Source: Bretschneidera sinensis (lineage: Eukaryota > Streptophyta > Magnoliopsida > Brassicales > Akaniaceae). From it: DNA of 64,000 nt. The translations under genes were made by a program, and so were the position numbers. The notes below the pieces were generated by a model. It made no database searches. It worked only from the letters and a program-made list of their open reading frames with translations, and was not told the origin of the DNA. The first letter of the stretch is position 1. Each line of letters starts with the position of its first letter. Shown here piece after piece: positions 23,176 through 35,424 of this stretch. Location: NCBI GenBank assembly GCA_023935145.1, contig CM043698.1, positions 67,702,501 to 67,766,500 of the forward strand, given 5' to 3'.

Positions 23176-24102
23176 ATTGGAAATCACCTTGACAAGATGC
23201 CCAGGTGGTGATCTTCCAAACACCCAAGTCTAGAATGACTTGTAAAGATTTGGAATCGAAAACAGGAACATAAATCAAAGAAAGAAAGAAAACAAGCGAT
23301 TTGTTATCGAGGTTCGACAATAGTCTACGTTCCCGTGAGTTCCTCTGAACTCTCTACACTAAATCAATGGTTCTTTATAATCCAGCAACCCTCTTCAAGA
23401 AACCTCAAGTTATTGAAGAAACCAAGAAGAGAAGAAAGAAGATGATAAGAACTATTACAATGCTCTCTATCTAATCTATACTCCTCTCTCTTTATAACCA
23501 GCCTCACTACAATGAGTCCCTCTTGTGTTTTGTGTCTTTGAACTCTCACATAATTCTCTCTTGTATGTCTGTCACTCTTTACAATTGATCTCAAATTATG
23601 TCACAATGTTAATGAGAATAAAGTTAGGTGACCCTTTATATAGTGCACCAACTTCTTGTCAATCTTGAGAGTCAATCTCCACCCTTAGATCTTGATGAAC
23701 ACTCAACCATGGCCCTCCATCAATCCTAAGTGATGTTGTGCATTTTAACCTTGTAACCAGGCACTTAACAAGAGGCTGAATCAATTGGAATATGTGTACC
23801 TCAGTGTGCCTAGCGCCTAGGCACTGAACAGGGCATGCTGCGGCGCTAGGCAAAACACATTTTCACAACTTTCTAGGCGTCGCAGCCTTGGTTAGGGAGA
23901 GATGCGGCACTGCCCTCCACCAAGACTTTCTCCTTGCTGGGCACTATGGCCTAGAAGGAGCAGGGCTACGGCACACACTGAAGCTGGACCCTTCACAACT
24001 GTGCGCACTTCTTTGTCTTGCTGAGTAGAGGTGTGCACACACACCCAAAGTGATGTGCACACTTGTGTGCACTCCTTTAACATGCTGAAATTCATTCTTT
24101 CA
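23176..24102 (-). repeat. C 5' LTR (927 bp)
   Basis: It is homologous to 17858-18787. The plus-strand start is TATTGGAAATCACC where the other copy has TGTTGG, so the terminal CA dinucleotide is mutated. It ends ATTCTTTCA. Many single-base differences between the two LTRs suggest an old insertion. Confidence 0.88.
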
Positions 24103-24700
24103 TCCCTTGTTTAGAGGTAGGAGGAATCGATGGAAGAGGTCTAGATTTGAGGAACCCATAGGTGGTACCAGTTTGAGTGTGCAGGGTGGGAAACCACCCA
24201 AATGAGGCATTCCTTGTCATAGGGAATTGAGGTACAGAGTCAGAGGCAAGCATGATCTGTTACTTCTATAACTCTGAATACTATTATGGGACCTTAGATT
24301 TGGAAGACAGGTTATGGGAACTGGGAGTCATGGCAGATGAAGTAAGTATGCCACCAAGGGGAAGTGGTAATCTGACGTATGATTGAGAAATAGAAGTTTT
24401 TCATATATATATTCAGATAAGATATTTATCCCATAATTGTCATAATTTGAAGTGCTTTATGTGTATAGAAGGTGGACATATCAATGTTGGTTGATCTTGA
24501 TGCAACCCATTCTTTTGCATCCGGTATTTATATGAAGTCTATTGAAGTATGTATTAGTCATTTGATGCAAAATATTTTTGTTGAAATTTTCACAAGAGAT
24601 AGAGTGATAATCATAAATGTTTACAAGGGTTGTGTGATTCGTATCAGTGATAGAGAATCTGAAGCTGATTTATTATCTTTGAATATAATATAATTTGAGA
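24103..24700 (+). pseudogene. T gag end (unreadable) and protease
   Basis: Bases 24103-24460 should hold the gag end but I cannot recognise a frame or zinc knuckle. From 24472 the protease active-site region reads LVDLDATHSF, where Tekay/Del-type elements have D-S-G-A-T-H-S-F. The catalytic Asp remains but S-G has become L-D. The open stretch ends at 24691. Confidence 0.65.
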
Positions 24701-24879
24701 ATGAATTGGTTGTCGACGTATTATGCTTAGGTTGATTATTCCAGAAAGAAGTTAGTGTTCAATATACGGACATGAGGAGTTTAACTTTCGGGGAGAACAT
24801 AAGATACTCTCGAACTATCTCATTTTACTCTGACCACTAGGAGATGGTTGAAGAAGGGTTGTGAGGAGTATTTGGCATA

Positions 24880-26240
24880 CACAATGGATTCTAAAAAGGA
24901 AAATAGGAATTTAGAAGAAATCTTAGTAGTCACAGATTTTTTTGATGTATTTTTTGATGAGTTGTCTAGGTTGCCTCCTAGTAGGAAGATTAAATTTATC
25001 TATTGATGTGATACCAGGTTCATCACATATGTTTAATAGCACCTTACAAAGTGACACCAGCTGAGTTAAGAGAGTTGAAAGTTCAAGAGTTGTTAGATAA
25101 ATAATTTATTCGATTTAGTGTGTTTGGGGGCCCTTGTGTTGTTCATGAAGGAGGAAGATGGAACGATGAGATTGTGTATGGACTACATATAGTTGAATAA
25201 GAACAAATATCTTTTACCCAGGATAAATGAATTGTTTGAGCAGTTGCAAGGAGTGAGAGTGTTTTCTAAGATAAACCTGAGATCAGGTTATCACCAGTTA
25301 AGGATAGAGAAGGGAGACGTGCCGAAGACTGCTTTTAGGACACGTTATGGTCATAAGCTTCTTGTGATGTCATTTGGATTGATTAATGTTCTAGAAACAT
25401 TCATGGACTTGATGAATAGAGTGTTTAAACTATATCTTAACAAATTTATGGTTGTATTTGACCTTTTGATGTAATCTAAGAAGGAATAACAGCATGTGAA
25501 ACATTAGACATTGTGTTGGAGATTTTGAGGGGAGATAAATTATATGCATAGTTCTCTAAGTGTGAGTGTTGGCTGAATGAAATAACTTTCTTGGAACATG
25601 TAATATTGAGAAATGCATAACAGTTGATCCACAAAAGGTAGAGGCAATATTAAGTTGGGAGAGACCAACTAATGTGACTAAGATTAGAATCTTCTTGGGG
25701 TTAGCTGGTTATTATAAAAGATTCTTTTAGAATTTTTCCATTATTGTAATACTGTTGAATAGACTGACTAGGAAATAGGTGAGATTTGCATGGTGAGGGA
25801 AGTGTGAGAAAAATTTCCAATTACTGAAAGAGAAATTGACTACAGCTCCAGTATCAGTGTTTCCTTCTGATGATGAAGGATTTGTGGTGTATAGTGATGC
25901 GTCATATCAATGATTGGGATATGTGTAACATAGGAAAAATGTGGCCCATACTTTTAGGCAATTGAAGATTCGTGATAGAAATTACCCTACTCATGACTTA
26001 GAGTTGGCTGCTATAGTGTTTACTTTAAAGATTGGAGACATCATCTGTATGGAGCCACTTGTAAGATATTCATGGGTTATAAGAGTTCGACGTACTTACC
26101 TACCTAGAGAGAGTTGAATTTGAGACAAAGATGGTGGGTGGAGTTGATTAGTGACTATAATTGTATAATTCACTATCATCTAGAAAATGCGAGAGTGATA
26201 GCTGATGCATTGAGCAGAAAGTCTACAAGAAGTTTAACTG
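24880..26240 (+). pseudogene. T reverse transcriptase and RNase H
   Basis: RT motifs are spread over three frames: VVTDFFDVFFDELSRLPP (near 24930), AELRELKVQEL (25060s), [16 protein letters not shown] to TAFRTRYGH (25193-25350) and FMDLMNRVF. The catalytic FxDD box after KFMVVF (about 25445) is lost to an indel. The connection LGLAGYYKRF is readable with changes at 25695-25730. RNase H remnants are YSDASY near 25890 and RVIADALSRKSTRS at 26190-26240. More than five frame breaks. Confidence 0.8.
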
Positions 26241-27540
26241 CTGTTGGGAGTCCTGATGTGAAATTGATGATAGATTTAAAAGAGATAAGAATGAAGTTAA
26301 AGATCAATGATAGAAGATCATGGTTAACGAATATGGTTGAACAGTCATCCATAGTAAAATATTTTAGAGATACAAGGTAGAGATGAAGAGATAGAAAAGA
26401 TTAAGCATTGAGTGCTTACTAGAAAGCAATATGAGTTCAAAAGTTTGAAATTAGGGTATTTTGGTATTGGAACATGGATCTGTGTTCCCAATAATGCGAA
26501 GTTGAGAAAGAAGATAATGAGAGAGACACATTATAATGTAGATTCAATGCAACCAAGTAATAATAAGATGTATAAAGAATTGAGACAGAATTTCTGGTGG
26601 TCAGAATTGAAGAGGGATATAGTTGAGATTGTGAGGTTGTATAGAGCACCATTAAGCATAGTTTCAAATAGAGATGCTAGATTTACATCTTGGTTTTAGA
26701 GAGGCTTTTAGAAAGCCACGGGTACACCATTGCAATTTAATATAACATTTCATGCTCAGACAGAAAGGATTATTAGAGTACTAGAAGATATTTTAAGGGC
26801 AAATATGATGAGTTTCTCAGTAAGTCAGGATACTTATATGCCATCGATTGAAATTGCTAATAATAATCAATATCAAACTAGTATTGGAATTGTACCATTT
26901 GAGGCCTTATATGGTAGGAGGTATAGAACTCCTGTATGCTGAGAAAAAGTTGGAGAGAGAAAGATATTTGATTCATAAATTATTAAGTTAACAACTAAGA
27001 TGATCAAATTGGTTAGAGAGAACTGTAAAGTAGCACAGAGTAGACCAAATAGTTATACTGATAATAAAAGAAGACCTCTTAAGTTTCAAGTAGGTGATTG
27101 GGTGTATTGAAAAATATCTCAATGAAAAGGTGTATTGAGATTTAAACAGGAAAGGAAAGCTGAATTCGAGGTATGTGGGGCCCTATGAGGTTGTTAAGAA
27201 AGTTGAGCTAGTTGTGAATAGCCTGGTTTTGCCTCCAGAGTTGAAGCAGTGACATAACATATTCCACGTTTCACCATTGCCAAAACATACTTGATAAATC
27301 TAAAAATATTTCGAGCTAAGCTATAGAAATTCAGAAGGATTGAGCTTATATACAAGTACCAGTGAGGATTTTATACAGAAAAGAACAAGTCTTGTATAAT
27401 AAAATAATTTCACTAGTTTAAGTTCTGTGACGGAATAAATACGTTAAAGAGATTACGTGAAAGTGTGAGACAATTATGAAGAAATATTATTCACAATTAT
27501 TTCTTGAGTTAAGATAAAGAAATTTCGGGAACGAAATTTT
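26241..27540 (+). pseudogene. T integrase with core deletion, and chromodomain remnant
   Basis: The zinc-domain region (RETHYNVDSMQPSNNKMYKE, FWWSELKRDIVEIV) at 26520-26630 jumps directly into LYRAPLSIVSNRDARFTS (second catalytic Asp). The Cys pair, first Asp and surrounding core, normally over a hundred residues, are deleted at about 26635. Later parts are HAQTERIIRVLEDILRANM (catalytic Glu region) and FEALYGRRYRTPVC. From about 27150 a frame resembling the Tekay/Del C terminus (AYRL-like, chromodomain) is barely readable to about 27480. Confidence 0.8.
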
Positions 27541-27542
27541 TA

Positions 27543-27557
27543 TAAGGTGGGTAGATT
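27543..27557 (+). promoter_or_regulatory. T polypurine tract
   Basis: The purine-rich TAAGGTGGGTAGATT-like stretch lies immediately before the TGTAATACC of the 3' LTR and follows the aatttcgggaacgaaat motif usual at the pol end of Tekay/Del elements. Confidence 0.7.
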
Positions 27558-29389
27558 TGTAATACCCATAATCATAAAGTAAGGGTAAAGAAGTAATTTA
27601 ATAAATATGACATAAAATTAAAATAATTTATATATATGCGAAGGATTTAGTATTGAATAAAATTATTTTTTGAAAAAAAAGGCCAGAAAAGGATTTATAT
27701 ATATGCCAAGTAAAGAAAAGGCATTTGCATGCCTTACACTTGGCCTTTGTGTGGCAGCCAAATTTGGGGTTGCTGAACTTAGTTTTTTGCATATATATAT
27801 ATATAATTTGTCTTGCTTTAATTTTTCTTAGCAAAATCTTTGGTTTTCTCATTTCCTCATCATTTTCTCTAAACATTTAGGGACCGAAAAGAAGGTTGAA
27901 AAAGTAAAATTTTGAAGGGATTTATGGAAGAATTTCATAGAGAATCACGGGAAGTGCTAAGAAAAATAGAAGGTAATAATGTGAAGTTTATTTTTAAATT
28001 TTAGCATACATGAAATTTCCTAGAATTCAAAGTGAAAATTTTTAAAGGGTGTAAATTAGGAAGAATTGAAGAAATAATTAGAATTTTTAGTATAAATATT
28101 ATATCAGGTGTTGACGGTCAGCAACCAGGGAAAATTTCTGAGAGGAGCAGGACAAGTAAGGAGGTGATCCACGAGTAGCTTTAAGTGCTACGTAGTGAGT
28201 TAGATTTAGTTTAAGTAATCTAAATAAAAATCAAATATCTAGTAATAATATTAAAATAAATTATTAGCTTATGCTTTGGTGGTAGATAAAAATTTGGTTG
28301 ATAGGTATGATATGAATATTGAACATGTAGAAAATTATTTTGTGAAAAGAAATATTATTATAATAGTGAGTCGATTTAATAATGATGGTGATAAATAAAA
28401 TTCTTGACGAGTTATGATTAATGAACTGATGTGATATATGAGGAGAAGAAATTAATGAAATTTATCAAGTAGAAATTGGAGGAAAGATGTGATAGCTAAA
28501 TTTAATATTTGAATTTATATTGTTTTTATATTATTGTTTATATGCATATTTCATATCATTGTTCATATGCATGTGTATAAAAGAAAAGAACCGGGAAGGG
28601 GCCGGTCTAATTGAAAAACCGTGACAGCCAGTATATGCTGGAAAGAAAAAAACCGGGAGGGAGCCGGTCTAAGATAAAAACATGTTGACATGTGAGAAGA
28701 CGTTCCCTAATAATAATAATTATGCATTTAATATTTTTACTGAAATGTTATTGATATTGTGAATTTATTTATAGATGAATGAGTCTCACAGAGAGACAGT
28801 TATGGTGAGAAAGAAACCTAGAAGTATGATATGATGTGAACCTCAGTACGAGGTAATTATGAGATAAGTGATTGTCTTAAAGTGAACCAATAAATAAGAA
28901 GAAGAGATTGATAGAGAATGGATCTTATGACATGTGTAGTGATAGTAGAATACTAGTATCAAGTTGTATGAGATGTAAATGATTAAATATTGAAAGACTA
29001 TTTATATAAATGAATACTTCTAGTAAATTTAATTCACTGAGCTTGTGAAGCTCATCCCTCATTGTACAATGATTTCAGGTAACAGGGAGGATAAATAGTC
29101 TGGTGGGTTAAGAGTCAGACGAAATATTTTTCTGTAAGCCACGTACGTGTCAACATCCCCATACTAATGAGAAAATAAAAAAAATTATTTGTAAATATTC
29201 ATGCATTTTACGTTGTATATAATGATTAAGTCAATATCAGAATGATGTATCTCTCCTGTTGAGGGTTGAGGATTGATGTAAACATTTTTGTTTGTGTTAT
29301 TTTTATTGTTGCATATATGTGTCATGTAGGGATTTTCAAAATGTGATGACACCATCTCGGGGGTGGCCAACCCGGGATGAGTCGTTACA
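27558..29389 (+). repeat. T 3' LTR (1832 bp, complete)
   Basis: It starts TGTAATACCC and ends GAGTCGTTACA, followed by the AGAAC TSD. The first 1.28 kb match 16477-17857; the last about 557 bp have no partner in the window. It has a TA run at 27795-27810 and no reliable open frame. Confidence 0.88.
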
Positions 29390-29394
29390 AGAAC

Positions 29395-30104
29395 ATTTAA
29401 TACCCAAAGCATAAATTGAACAATAAAAACAAATTAGATCTCACAGTTTTATTGATTCCGAGGATTCCATTTCCATCGACCAATTCTAAAAGTTTAACCA
29501 CGCTGGGCCATGATGAAAACTTGAAGGAGAAGTTAGAGAAGAGGGGAGAGAGAGGTGTGTGTGAAGTCTGATGATTTCTCTCCCCCTTTACACGTTATTT
29601 ATCGGTATTAGAAGCCTACAAGATCTCCTAAAAATATTCTAAATATTATCCTAAAATAACAATATCCAAATCTGACTAATTAAGGAAAATATTAAAAATA
29701 AAATAAAGTCCTAATATAAACAGGAAAGTGGTGTTTTCAAGTGGAATTTTCTTGCACCAGATCTGGAAACTTCCAAAAATAAACCACGTCAAATCCACGT
29801 ATTAGAATTGCAGGCTAAGGGTCGTTCCAGAACCTCAACAGTGCAAGTGCTGCAACTTCAAGCCCGGTTTCGACCTTGATCCAGCCAGTATCTCTCAAAA
29901 CTCAAAACATGAAAGTTGTAGATATTTTACTTGGCGTTCCGTAGCATCTTGAATCATCTCAATTGAAGCTCGGATGAGAGAGTTATGCTCAGATTACAAT
30001 GCAATATCGAAACTATCCAAAATCGCCCAATATGTTCATTTTGCACTTAACGCCTCCATTTGCATCCTAAATCAAAATATAAGAATAATTAGTACATTTA
30101 GGCA
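29395..30104 (-). repeat. H 5' LTR, outer part
   Basis: This is the continuation of 15804-16476 after removal of T and one TSD copy. The minus-strand start is TGCCTAAATGTACTAATTA at 30104. The outer boundary is judged from TG/CA ends only, since H's other LTR is not in the window. Confidence 0.6.
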
Positions 30105-31196
30105 CTAAATGTATAAAAAAAAATTAAACATTAAGGGAGAAAAATATAACATTCTGCATTCTTATCATGTACATATTGCTTTTTTAAAATTTTTAGAGGT
30201 GCTTTGTACTCTAATTTTTCTTGTTATCAAACTTTTCAAGTGGAAGAACATATTTTTCCTCATCAAAGTGGAAGAGTATAATTTAATTAAAATAGGTAAA
30301 AATATCTTAAATTTAAGCTTATCAATGTTTATTTTTATTAATTTAATGAATTTAATTAGCAATGAATTAATTGTTTGTGAAAATTTTGTTTATATAGAAT
30401 AATTATTATTTTTTTCTTATGTAAATAACTTGCTTATATAGAGTAAAACTAACACTGAATTATTTGAGGAAGCTAAAAAACTAATTTAATTTTATTTAGT
30501 TACATACTAGTTTATTTTTTTGTAAAGAAAAAAAAACTTGTTTATATAAAGCCATGAATTTTTGTCAAACAATTACTTATAAAGAATCCTACTTTTATGA
30601 GAAAAAGAAAAAATAATTATTAAGTAAAAATATTGTCTATTGAATGTATTACACATTATTTGTACTTTTATATATATAATATATATTAATTATTTGTACT
30701 TGAAAAATGAAGATCTATAGAAACCACATCAATCATATTGTTTACAAGGAATTATAACACTATATAACTGGTATTTCTCGGTGAAGATTTATAGGTAAAA
30801 AAAAAGCTAAATGGTAAAACAATAACAATAAAAGACATTTTCATCTAAATTCTAAACATAAGATAATAATTTTCGATCATATGAAAATAAAAAAAATTGT
30901 CAAGAGTTGGATAGGGGTGTGAGTTCGAAAAAATTAAATTACTTAACAAAAAATTTTGGTTTGTTTATTACAATAGGCTGTATTATTTTTTTAGAACCTC
31001 AAACTGAAGCTGCGTTGACAGGAAGAAAAAGTTATATAAATTCTCCTAATTATTCAAGACAAGTAATTATTTTTTTTAAATGAATAAATTGAAAATTTTG
31101 TACAAAATATAACCACAAGATTATAATATGTCGCTTTGTTAACGTATTAATTAATATATATTTTTAAAACACAAGTATTTTGTCTATATGGAGTCT
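30105..31196. other. AT-rich DNA, no gene recognised
   Basis: Strongly AT-rich with poly-A/T runs. The 97-codon frame at 30109-30402 and its antisense partner are low-complexity hydrophobic translations expected from such composition, and I do not support them as genes. Confidence 0.6.
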
Positions 31197-31250
31197 AATA
31201 AGGGTATTTTGGCCTATCAAAAAGTTTTACACCCCTTTTTCAGATTTGAT

Positions 31251-31343
<93 letters not shown>

Positions 31344-32046
31344 TATCAAAACGATCACGTAAGCAATGACGTAAATACTGACATAGACATTAATTATTTA
31401 TGAAAATATGTTTTTTTTAAATCTACTTAATTTCAAATTCAAAATATTTGTATATTTTATCTCTAACAAATAAAATTATTTAATCTCAAATTCAAAACTA
31501 ATTAAGTATTTACTCATCAAAATGCTTATAATATATTAACATGTGGATAAAATAATTTTATTTATGTTTCTGCTTTTTATATCTATTTTATTATTTTCTT
31601 AATTATCTATTAATTAAAATTTTATCCAACTAGTTCATTTTTTCTTAACTCTCTTCAAAGTTTAAATTTTAAATATTTAAAAATTTTACTGCACATATAA
31701 TCCTCATTTCTTTGTTATTTTTTTCTCCCCATCTTTTTACACTTTCTGTATATATATGTCACCAAATTTTTTTTCGCTTATATTGGTAAGTATGTACTAT
31801 TATATTTTACTTAATGAAATTCTAATATTTTAATAAACTGTATATTATATACATGCATTTACTTTATATTATGTTATTTACTTTTTACAATGAGGAGTGC
31901 TTGGGTTAGGTGCCGAAAACGGTGCCCCAAATTTCTTCTCCTCTTTCTGCATCAATGTTGTATTGGTCGAAGAATCCTCAAAAATCAATATATATGTATA
32001 TATATATGTATATGTATATATATATGTATATATGCTGCTCAACTAT
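31197..32046 (+). repeat. CT/TA-bearing dispersed repeat, copy 1 (850 bp)
   Basis: It begins AATAAGGGTATTTTGGCCTA and ends TGCTGCTCAACTAT; both ends and most of the interior recur at 56558-57588. It contains (CT)n at 31256-31300 next to (AT)n at 31301-31341, and a TA/TG-rich run at 31988-32033. It lacks about 180 bp present in copy 2 (57160-57335), consistent with deletion between short direct repeats (tattatattttactt). Family unknown. Confidence 0.8.
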
Positions 32047-32741
32047 ACGGAATTCTCTCCATTATCGTCTTAACAACAAAGTATCAAAACAACGGAGGAA
32101 ATCTAGATTCTTCCTCGAAAACTTCCTACTTACATTGGATGCCCATAATTTTAGCTACAACATTGTGAGGTGTGCGATATCGATTTTAGATTATGTTCCC
32201 TATAAGTAGAATTTTTTAATTTAAATCGTATATCTAAAGAGTTTTCCAATTGATGAGAGAATACGTATAATGGATTACATAATTGGTGAGTCAGTGAAAA
32301 TAATTTTCCTTTTTGATATATGGTACAAATTAATTTGTATCCCACGTGAGTCAACATTCAGATAAAATAACTTTTACCATTTTAATAGATATATTTTTAT
32401 ATTTTAAATTCATATATCTAAATTGTGATCACGTGCCCCTCACTCCGTGGATAGGACTCTATTAGTATAATAGAGTAGGAACTTTTACAAGTATTTTAAA
32501 GGAAAATAAGTTTGGGGCTAGCATGAGATGAGAGTTAACCTTTGATTTGTAGATATGTAAGCGTTTGGAAGAAGGGTATAATAAGGAGATTAAAAATTTA
32601 AAAATGATTTTGACTGTTCATGTGAATTGAATTATGGTACAAATTATTTTTTGACGATTTATGCCCATTTAGTTTATCTGCTATAAATGATAATGTTGAT
32701 TAATATTTTTTAGATATAAGAATTGCATTCATATTGAAATT
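32047..32741. other. AT-rich intergenic DNA
   Basis: I see no gene, RNA or recognisable element here. The last about 50 bases (attaatattttttagatat) resemble the sequence after the repeat tail at 37212. Confidence 0.5.
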
Positions 32742-33658
32742 ATATTTATTTAATAGATGTTACATATTAATATATACATGATGAATTTATATTCTCACCA
32801 TTTTTTTAAATTAAAAAAATAGTATAATGTGCAAAGTATAGTAAAATATGTATAAAACAAAGTATGTAATTTATGTATTTGATTGCAACCTTGTAACTGC
32901 TTCAAGTGATCAAGTGTAGAGCTACGATTTTTTCCTTAAGTGGACCAATTCTAGTTGGTCAAAATAATATTATTTTTAATGTGTCTCCAGTAAACGGAGA
33001 ATTTTTTTGGATCAATAAACCATTAGATGAATCATGAATGTCATGTCATTCATTATGTTGACATGATACTCTCTAATAGTACATTGATCCAAAAAATTTC
33101 TTGCAGATGATCACGATCCTAACATACTTAGATTATTCATAAATGTGCATGATCAATTTATTACATATATAACAAAAAAAAAAAAAAAACAACAACTTCA
33201 GAAAGCCTTTCCATTTTAAGTTGTCCTCATCCTGTTTATTGGATAAAAAGCTTAACTTAAAAAAAAATTATTTTTTCAAATATTCTCAACTCTTGACATT
33301 TTATTTTTTAAAAAAATATATTTATTGATTAAAATTAACTATCTAAATTTCTAATTTATATAATAATAGTTTAAATTAACAAATAATATTTATTTTTTAT
33401 AACCATTAACATTTTTTTATCTTAATTATTAGTTAAGTAAAAGAATAAAATATAAAAAAGAGAGTTATAAAAACTAAAATTTTGAAAAAATGCAAATACA
33501 TAATAATTTTTTTGGTACATTGGACAAATACTTAATAACTTGAAGTTTATTAAATAAATAATTTTATTTGGCAAAAATTCAAATTAAAAAGAAAAAGAAA
33601 AAGAAAGTCATTTGACTAGTGAAGGCCATTGGTAATTTGATTTTATTTAACCCTTACT
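32742..33658. repeat. 917-bp tandem duplication, unit 1
   Basis: It starts ATATTTATTTAATAGATG, as does unit 2 at 33659. Shared landmarks in order are the gattgcaacc/gtaactgcttcaag segment, an imperfect foldback (33003-33096), the cttgaagtttattaaata segment and, in unit 1 only, a tail ending gtcatttgactagtgaagg (33572-33651). Confidence 0.9.
33003..33096. repeat. imperfect hairpin / foldback in unit 1
   Basis: TTTTTTGGATCAAT (33003-33016) pairs with ATTGATCCAAAAAA (33083-33096). Inner arms catgtca/tgacatg and attaga/tctaat also pair around a short loop near 33050-33058. It could be a small MITE or a structured RNA precursor; no evidence decides between them. Confidence 0.7.
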
Positions 33659-34485
33659 ATATTTATTTAATAGATGTTACATATTAATATATACATGATG
33701 AATTTATATTCTCAGCATTTTTTACATTAAAAAAAATCAATATAATGTGAAAAGTATCATAAAATATGTATAAAACAAAGTATGTAGTTTATGCATTTGA
33801 TTGCAACCCTGTAACTGCTTCAAGTGATGTGGTGTAGAGCCATGATTTTTTCCTTAAGTGGACTAATTCTAGTCGGTCAAAATAATATTAGTTTTAATGG
33901 GTCTCCAGTAAATGGAGAAATTTTTTTGATCAATAAACCATTAGATGAATCATGAATGTAATGTCATCATTATGTTGACATGACACTCATCTAATAGTAT
34001 ATTGATCCAAAAATTTTTTTGGAGATGATCACGATCCTAACATTCTTAGATTATACATAAATATGCATGATCAATTTATAACATATATAACAAAAATAAA
34101 AAAATAAAAAACAAATTCATGAAGTCTTTCTATTTTAAGTTATGCTCATCCTATTTATCGGATAAAAAGCTTAACTTACAATTTTTTTCTTTATTCAAAT
34201 ATTCTCATCTCTTGATGTTTTATTTTTTTAAAATATTTACTGATTAAAATTAACTATCTAAATTTCTAATTTATATAATAATAGTTTTAATTTAACAAAT
34301 AGTATTTATTTTTTATAACCATTAACATTTTTTTATCTTAATTATTAATTAAGTAAAAGAATAAAATACAAAAAAAAGAGTTAAAAAATAAAATTTTGAA
34401 TAAATGCAAATACATAATAATTTTTTTGGTACATTCGACAAATACTTAATAACTTGAAGTTTATTAAATAAATAATTTTATTTGG
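33659..34485. repeat. 917-bp tandem duplication, unit 2 (827 bp, tail missing)
   Basis: It matches unit 1 from its start through tttattaaataaataatttt-type sequence at the end, with scattered substitutions and small indels. It lacks the about 87-bp tail that ends unit 1. Confidence 0.9.
33921..34013. repeat. imperfect hairpin / foldback in unit 2
   Basis: It corresponds to 33003-33096. The outer arms tttttttgatcaat and attgatccaaaaa remain able to pair, with one G missing in the left arm. Confidence 0.65.
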
Positions 34486-35424
34486 TAATAAAAAGAAAAA
34501 AAATAATTGTATCAAGTTTGTATGTTGGCAGACTGCACTTGAAAGTTCTAAACTTTTCTGAACTCTTCAAATAGAAGGAAAATAGTAATTGTGGGCGCTT
34601 GAGAGAATTTGACCCATAAGGGGTTCAATCATCATTGTTCAATGCTTAAAAGATTACTACTGCTAGTCTACTACTATTTAGTAGCCTTTTTCTATTAAAG
34701 TAGTAAAATCCCATGTATTGTATTTAGTTGGAATCTTGGGTTGGTGGATTGGAGGAGTAGGATCCATATATAGCTAAGGAATTCCAAGTGTTTGGGGGAG
34801 CCTGGGCTCCCCTTTGCACCCCCTCCCCCAGCTCCAATATGTTATTAAGTGATTCAAAATAGTGTTTTCAGAGGTAAAGGTGTTGGGGCACGAGTTTTTT
34901 GAATATGTTAGGACGTTTCAAAATTTTAATAAAATAATATTAATTAATTAATTAGAATAATAAAATAAAAATAATTTTAATTAATTAATTAATTAATTTT
35001 TATCAAAGTTTAATATTTTACTAACTCTTTATAGTGTGATAATTATAATTGATTAATATTTATATATAAATTATATGAAGTATAACTTATATTTTTATAT
35101 TGCTATAACTTATAAGTGATTAATTAAATAGTTTGTAATTATTATTAAACTAGATAACATGTATTATATATTTATGAAGTGTAATAATGTCACAACAAAA
35201 ACACTAATTTAAGACCTATGACATTCATTAGGTCATGGGTTTGAGCTTTTAACGTGCATTTTTTTTCTAAATTTTAAGTTTTTAAAAAAACTTCATGGAG
35301 CGTGGGCCTGGGCGTCCGGGATGTAAAAATTACGCCCCGGGCATACACCCCAAGGCAAAAGGCAAGTGCCCAGCAGAAGGAACGCCCAACCTTTCACAAC
35401 TTGAGATGTTTTCAAAATGCCTCG

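Larger units (their letters stand above)
17858..24102 (-). mobile_element. C: Ty1/copia element, Tork-like, minus strand
   Basis: It has two homologous LTRs (17858-18787 and 23176-24102), a tRNA-iMet primer site next to the right LTR, and the copia gene order on the minus strand: gag, protease, integrase, RT, RNase H. The integrase-before-RT order defines Ty1/copia. It lies in T's 5' LTR. The left flank is GATAT and the right flank TCCCT, so no TSD is preserved. Numerous stops and frameshifts are present. Confidence 0.9.
16477..29389 (+). mobile_element. T: Tekay/Del-like chromovirus (Ty3/gypsy), damaged
   Basis: LTRs begin TGTAATACYC and end GTTACA (inverted TGTAA/TTACA). The perfect TSD is AGAAC (16472-16476 and 29390-29394). 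Inside are protease, RT, RNase H, integrase and chromodomain remnants, and a purine-rich tract just before the 3' LTR (aatttcgggaacgaaat, aaggtgggtag), typical of Tekay/Del elements. The 5' part (end of LTR, primer site, most of gag) is missing, and a copia element sits there. Confidence 0.85.
10122..30104 (-). mobile_element. H: older minus-strand Athila-like element, split by four insertions
   Basis: Reading right to left, H consists of its 5' LTR (30104-29395 then 16476-15804), a tRNA-Asp primer site (15798-15781), gag (15612-14076), the gag-protease junction (12703-12208), and protease plus RT start (10856-10122). The rest lies beyond E1, outside the window. The interrupters are T (16477-29389), S2, S1 and E1. 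Coding continuity resumes across S1 and the TSDs fit, so these are insertions into H and not neighbouring fragments. Confidence 0.82.

Noticed and set aside
30109..30402. 97-codon frame in AT-rich DNA
   Set aside because: Low-complexity Ile/Leu/Lys/Asn composition, no domain, and an equally long antisense frame, as expected by chance in such DNA.
31180..31403. Frames giving Ser-Leu and Ile-Tyr runs (also 56570-56752)
   Set aside because: Direct translation of CT and TA microsatellites.
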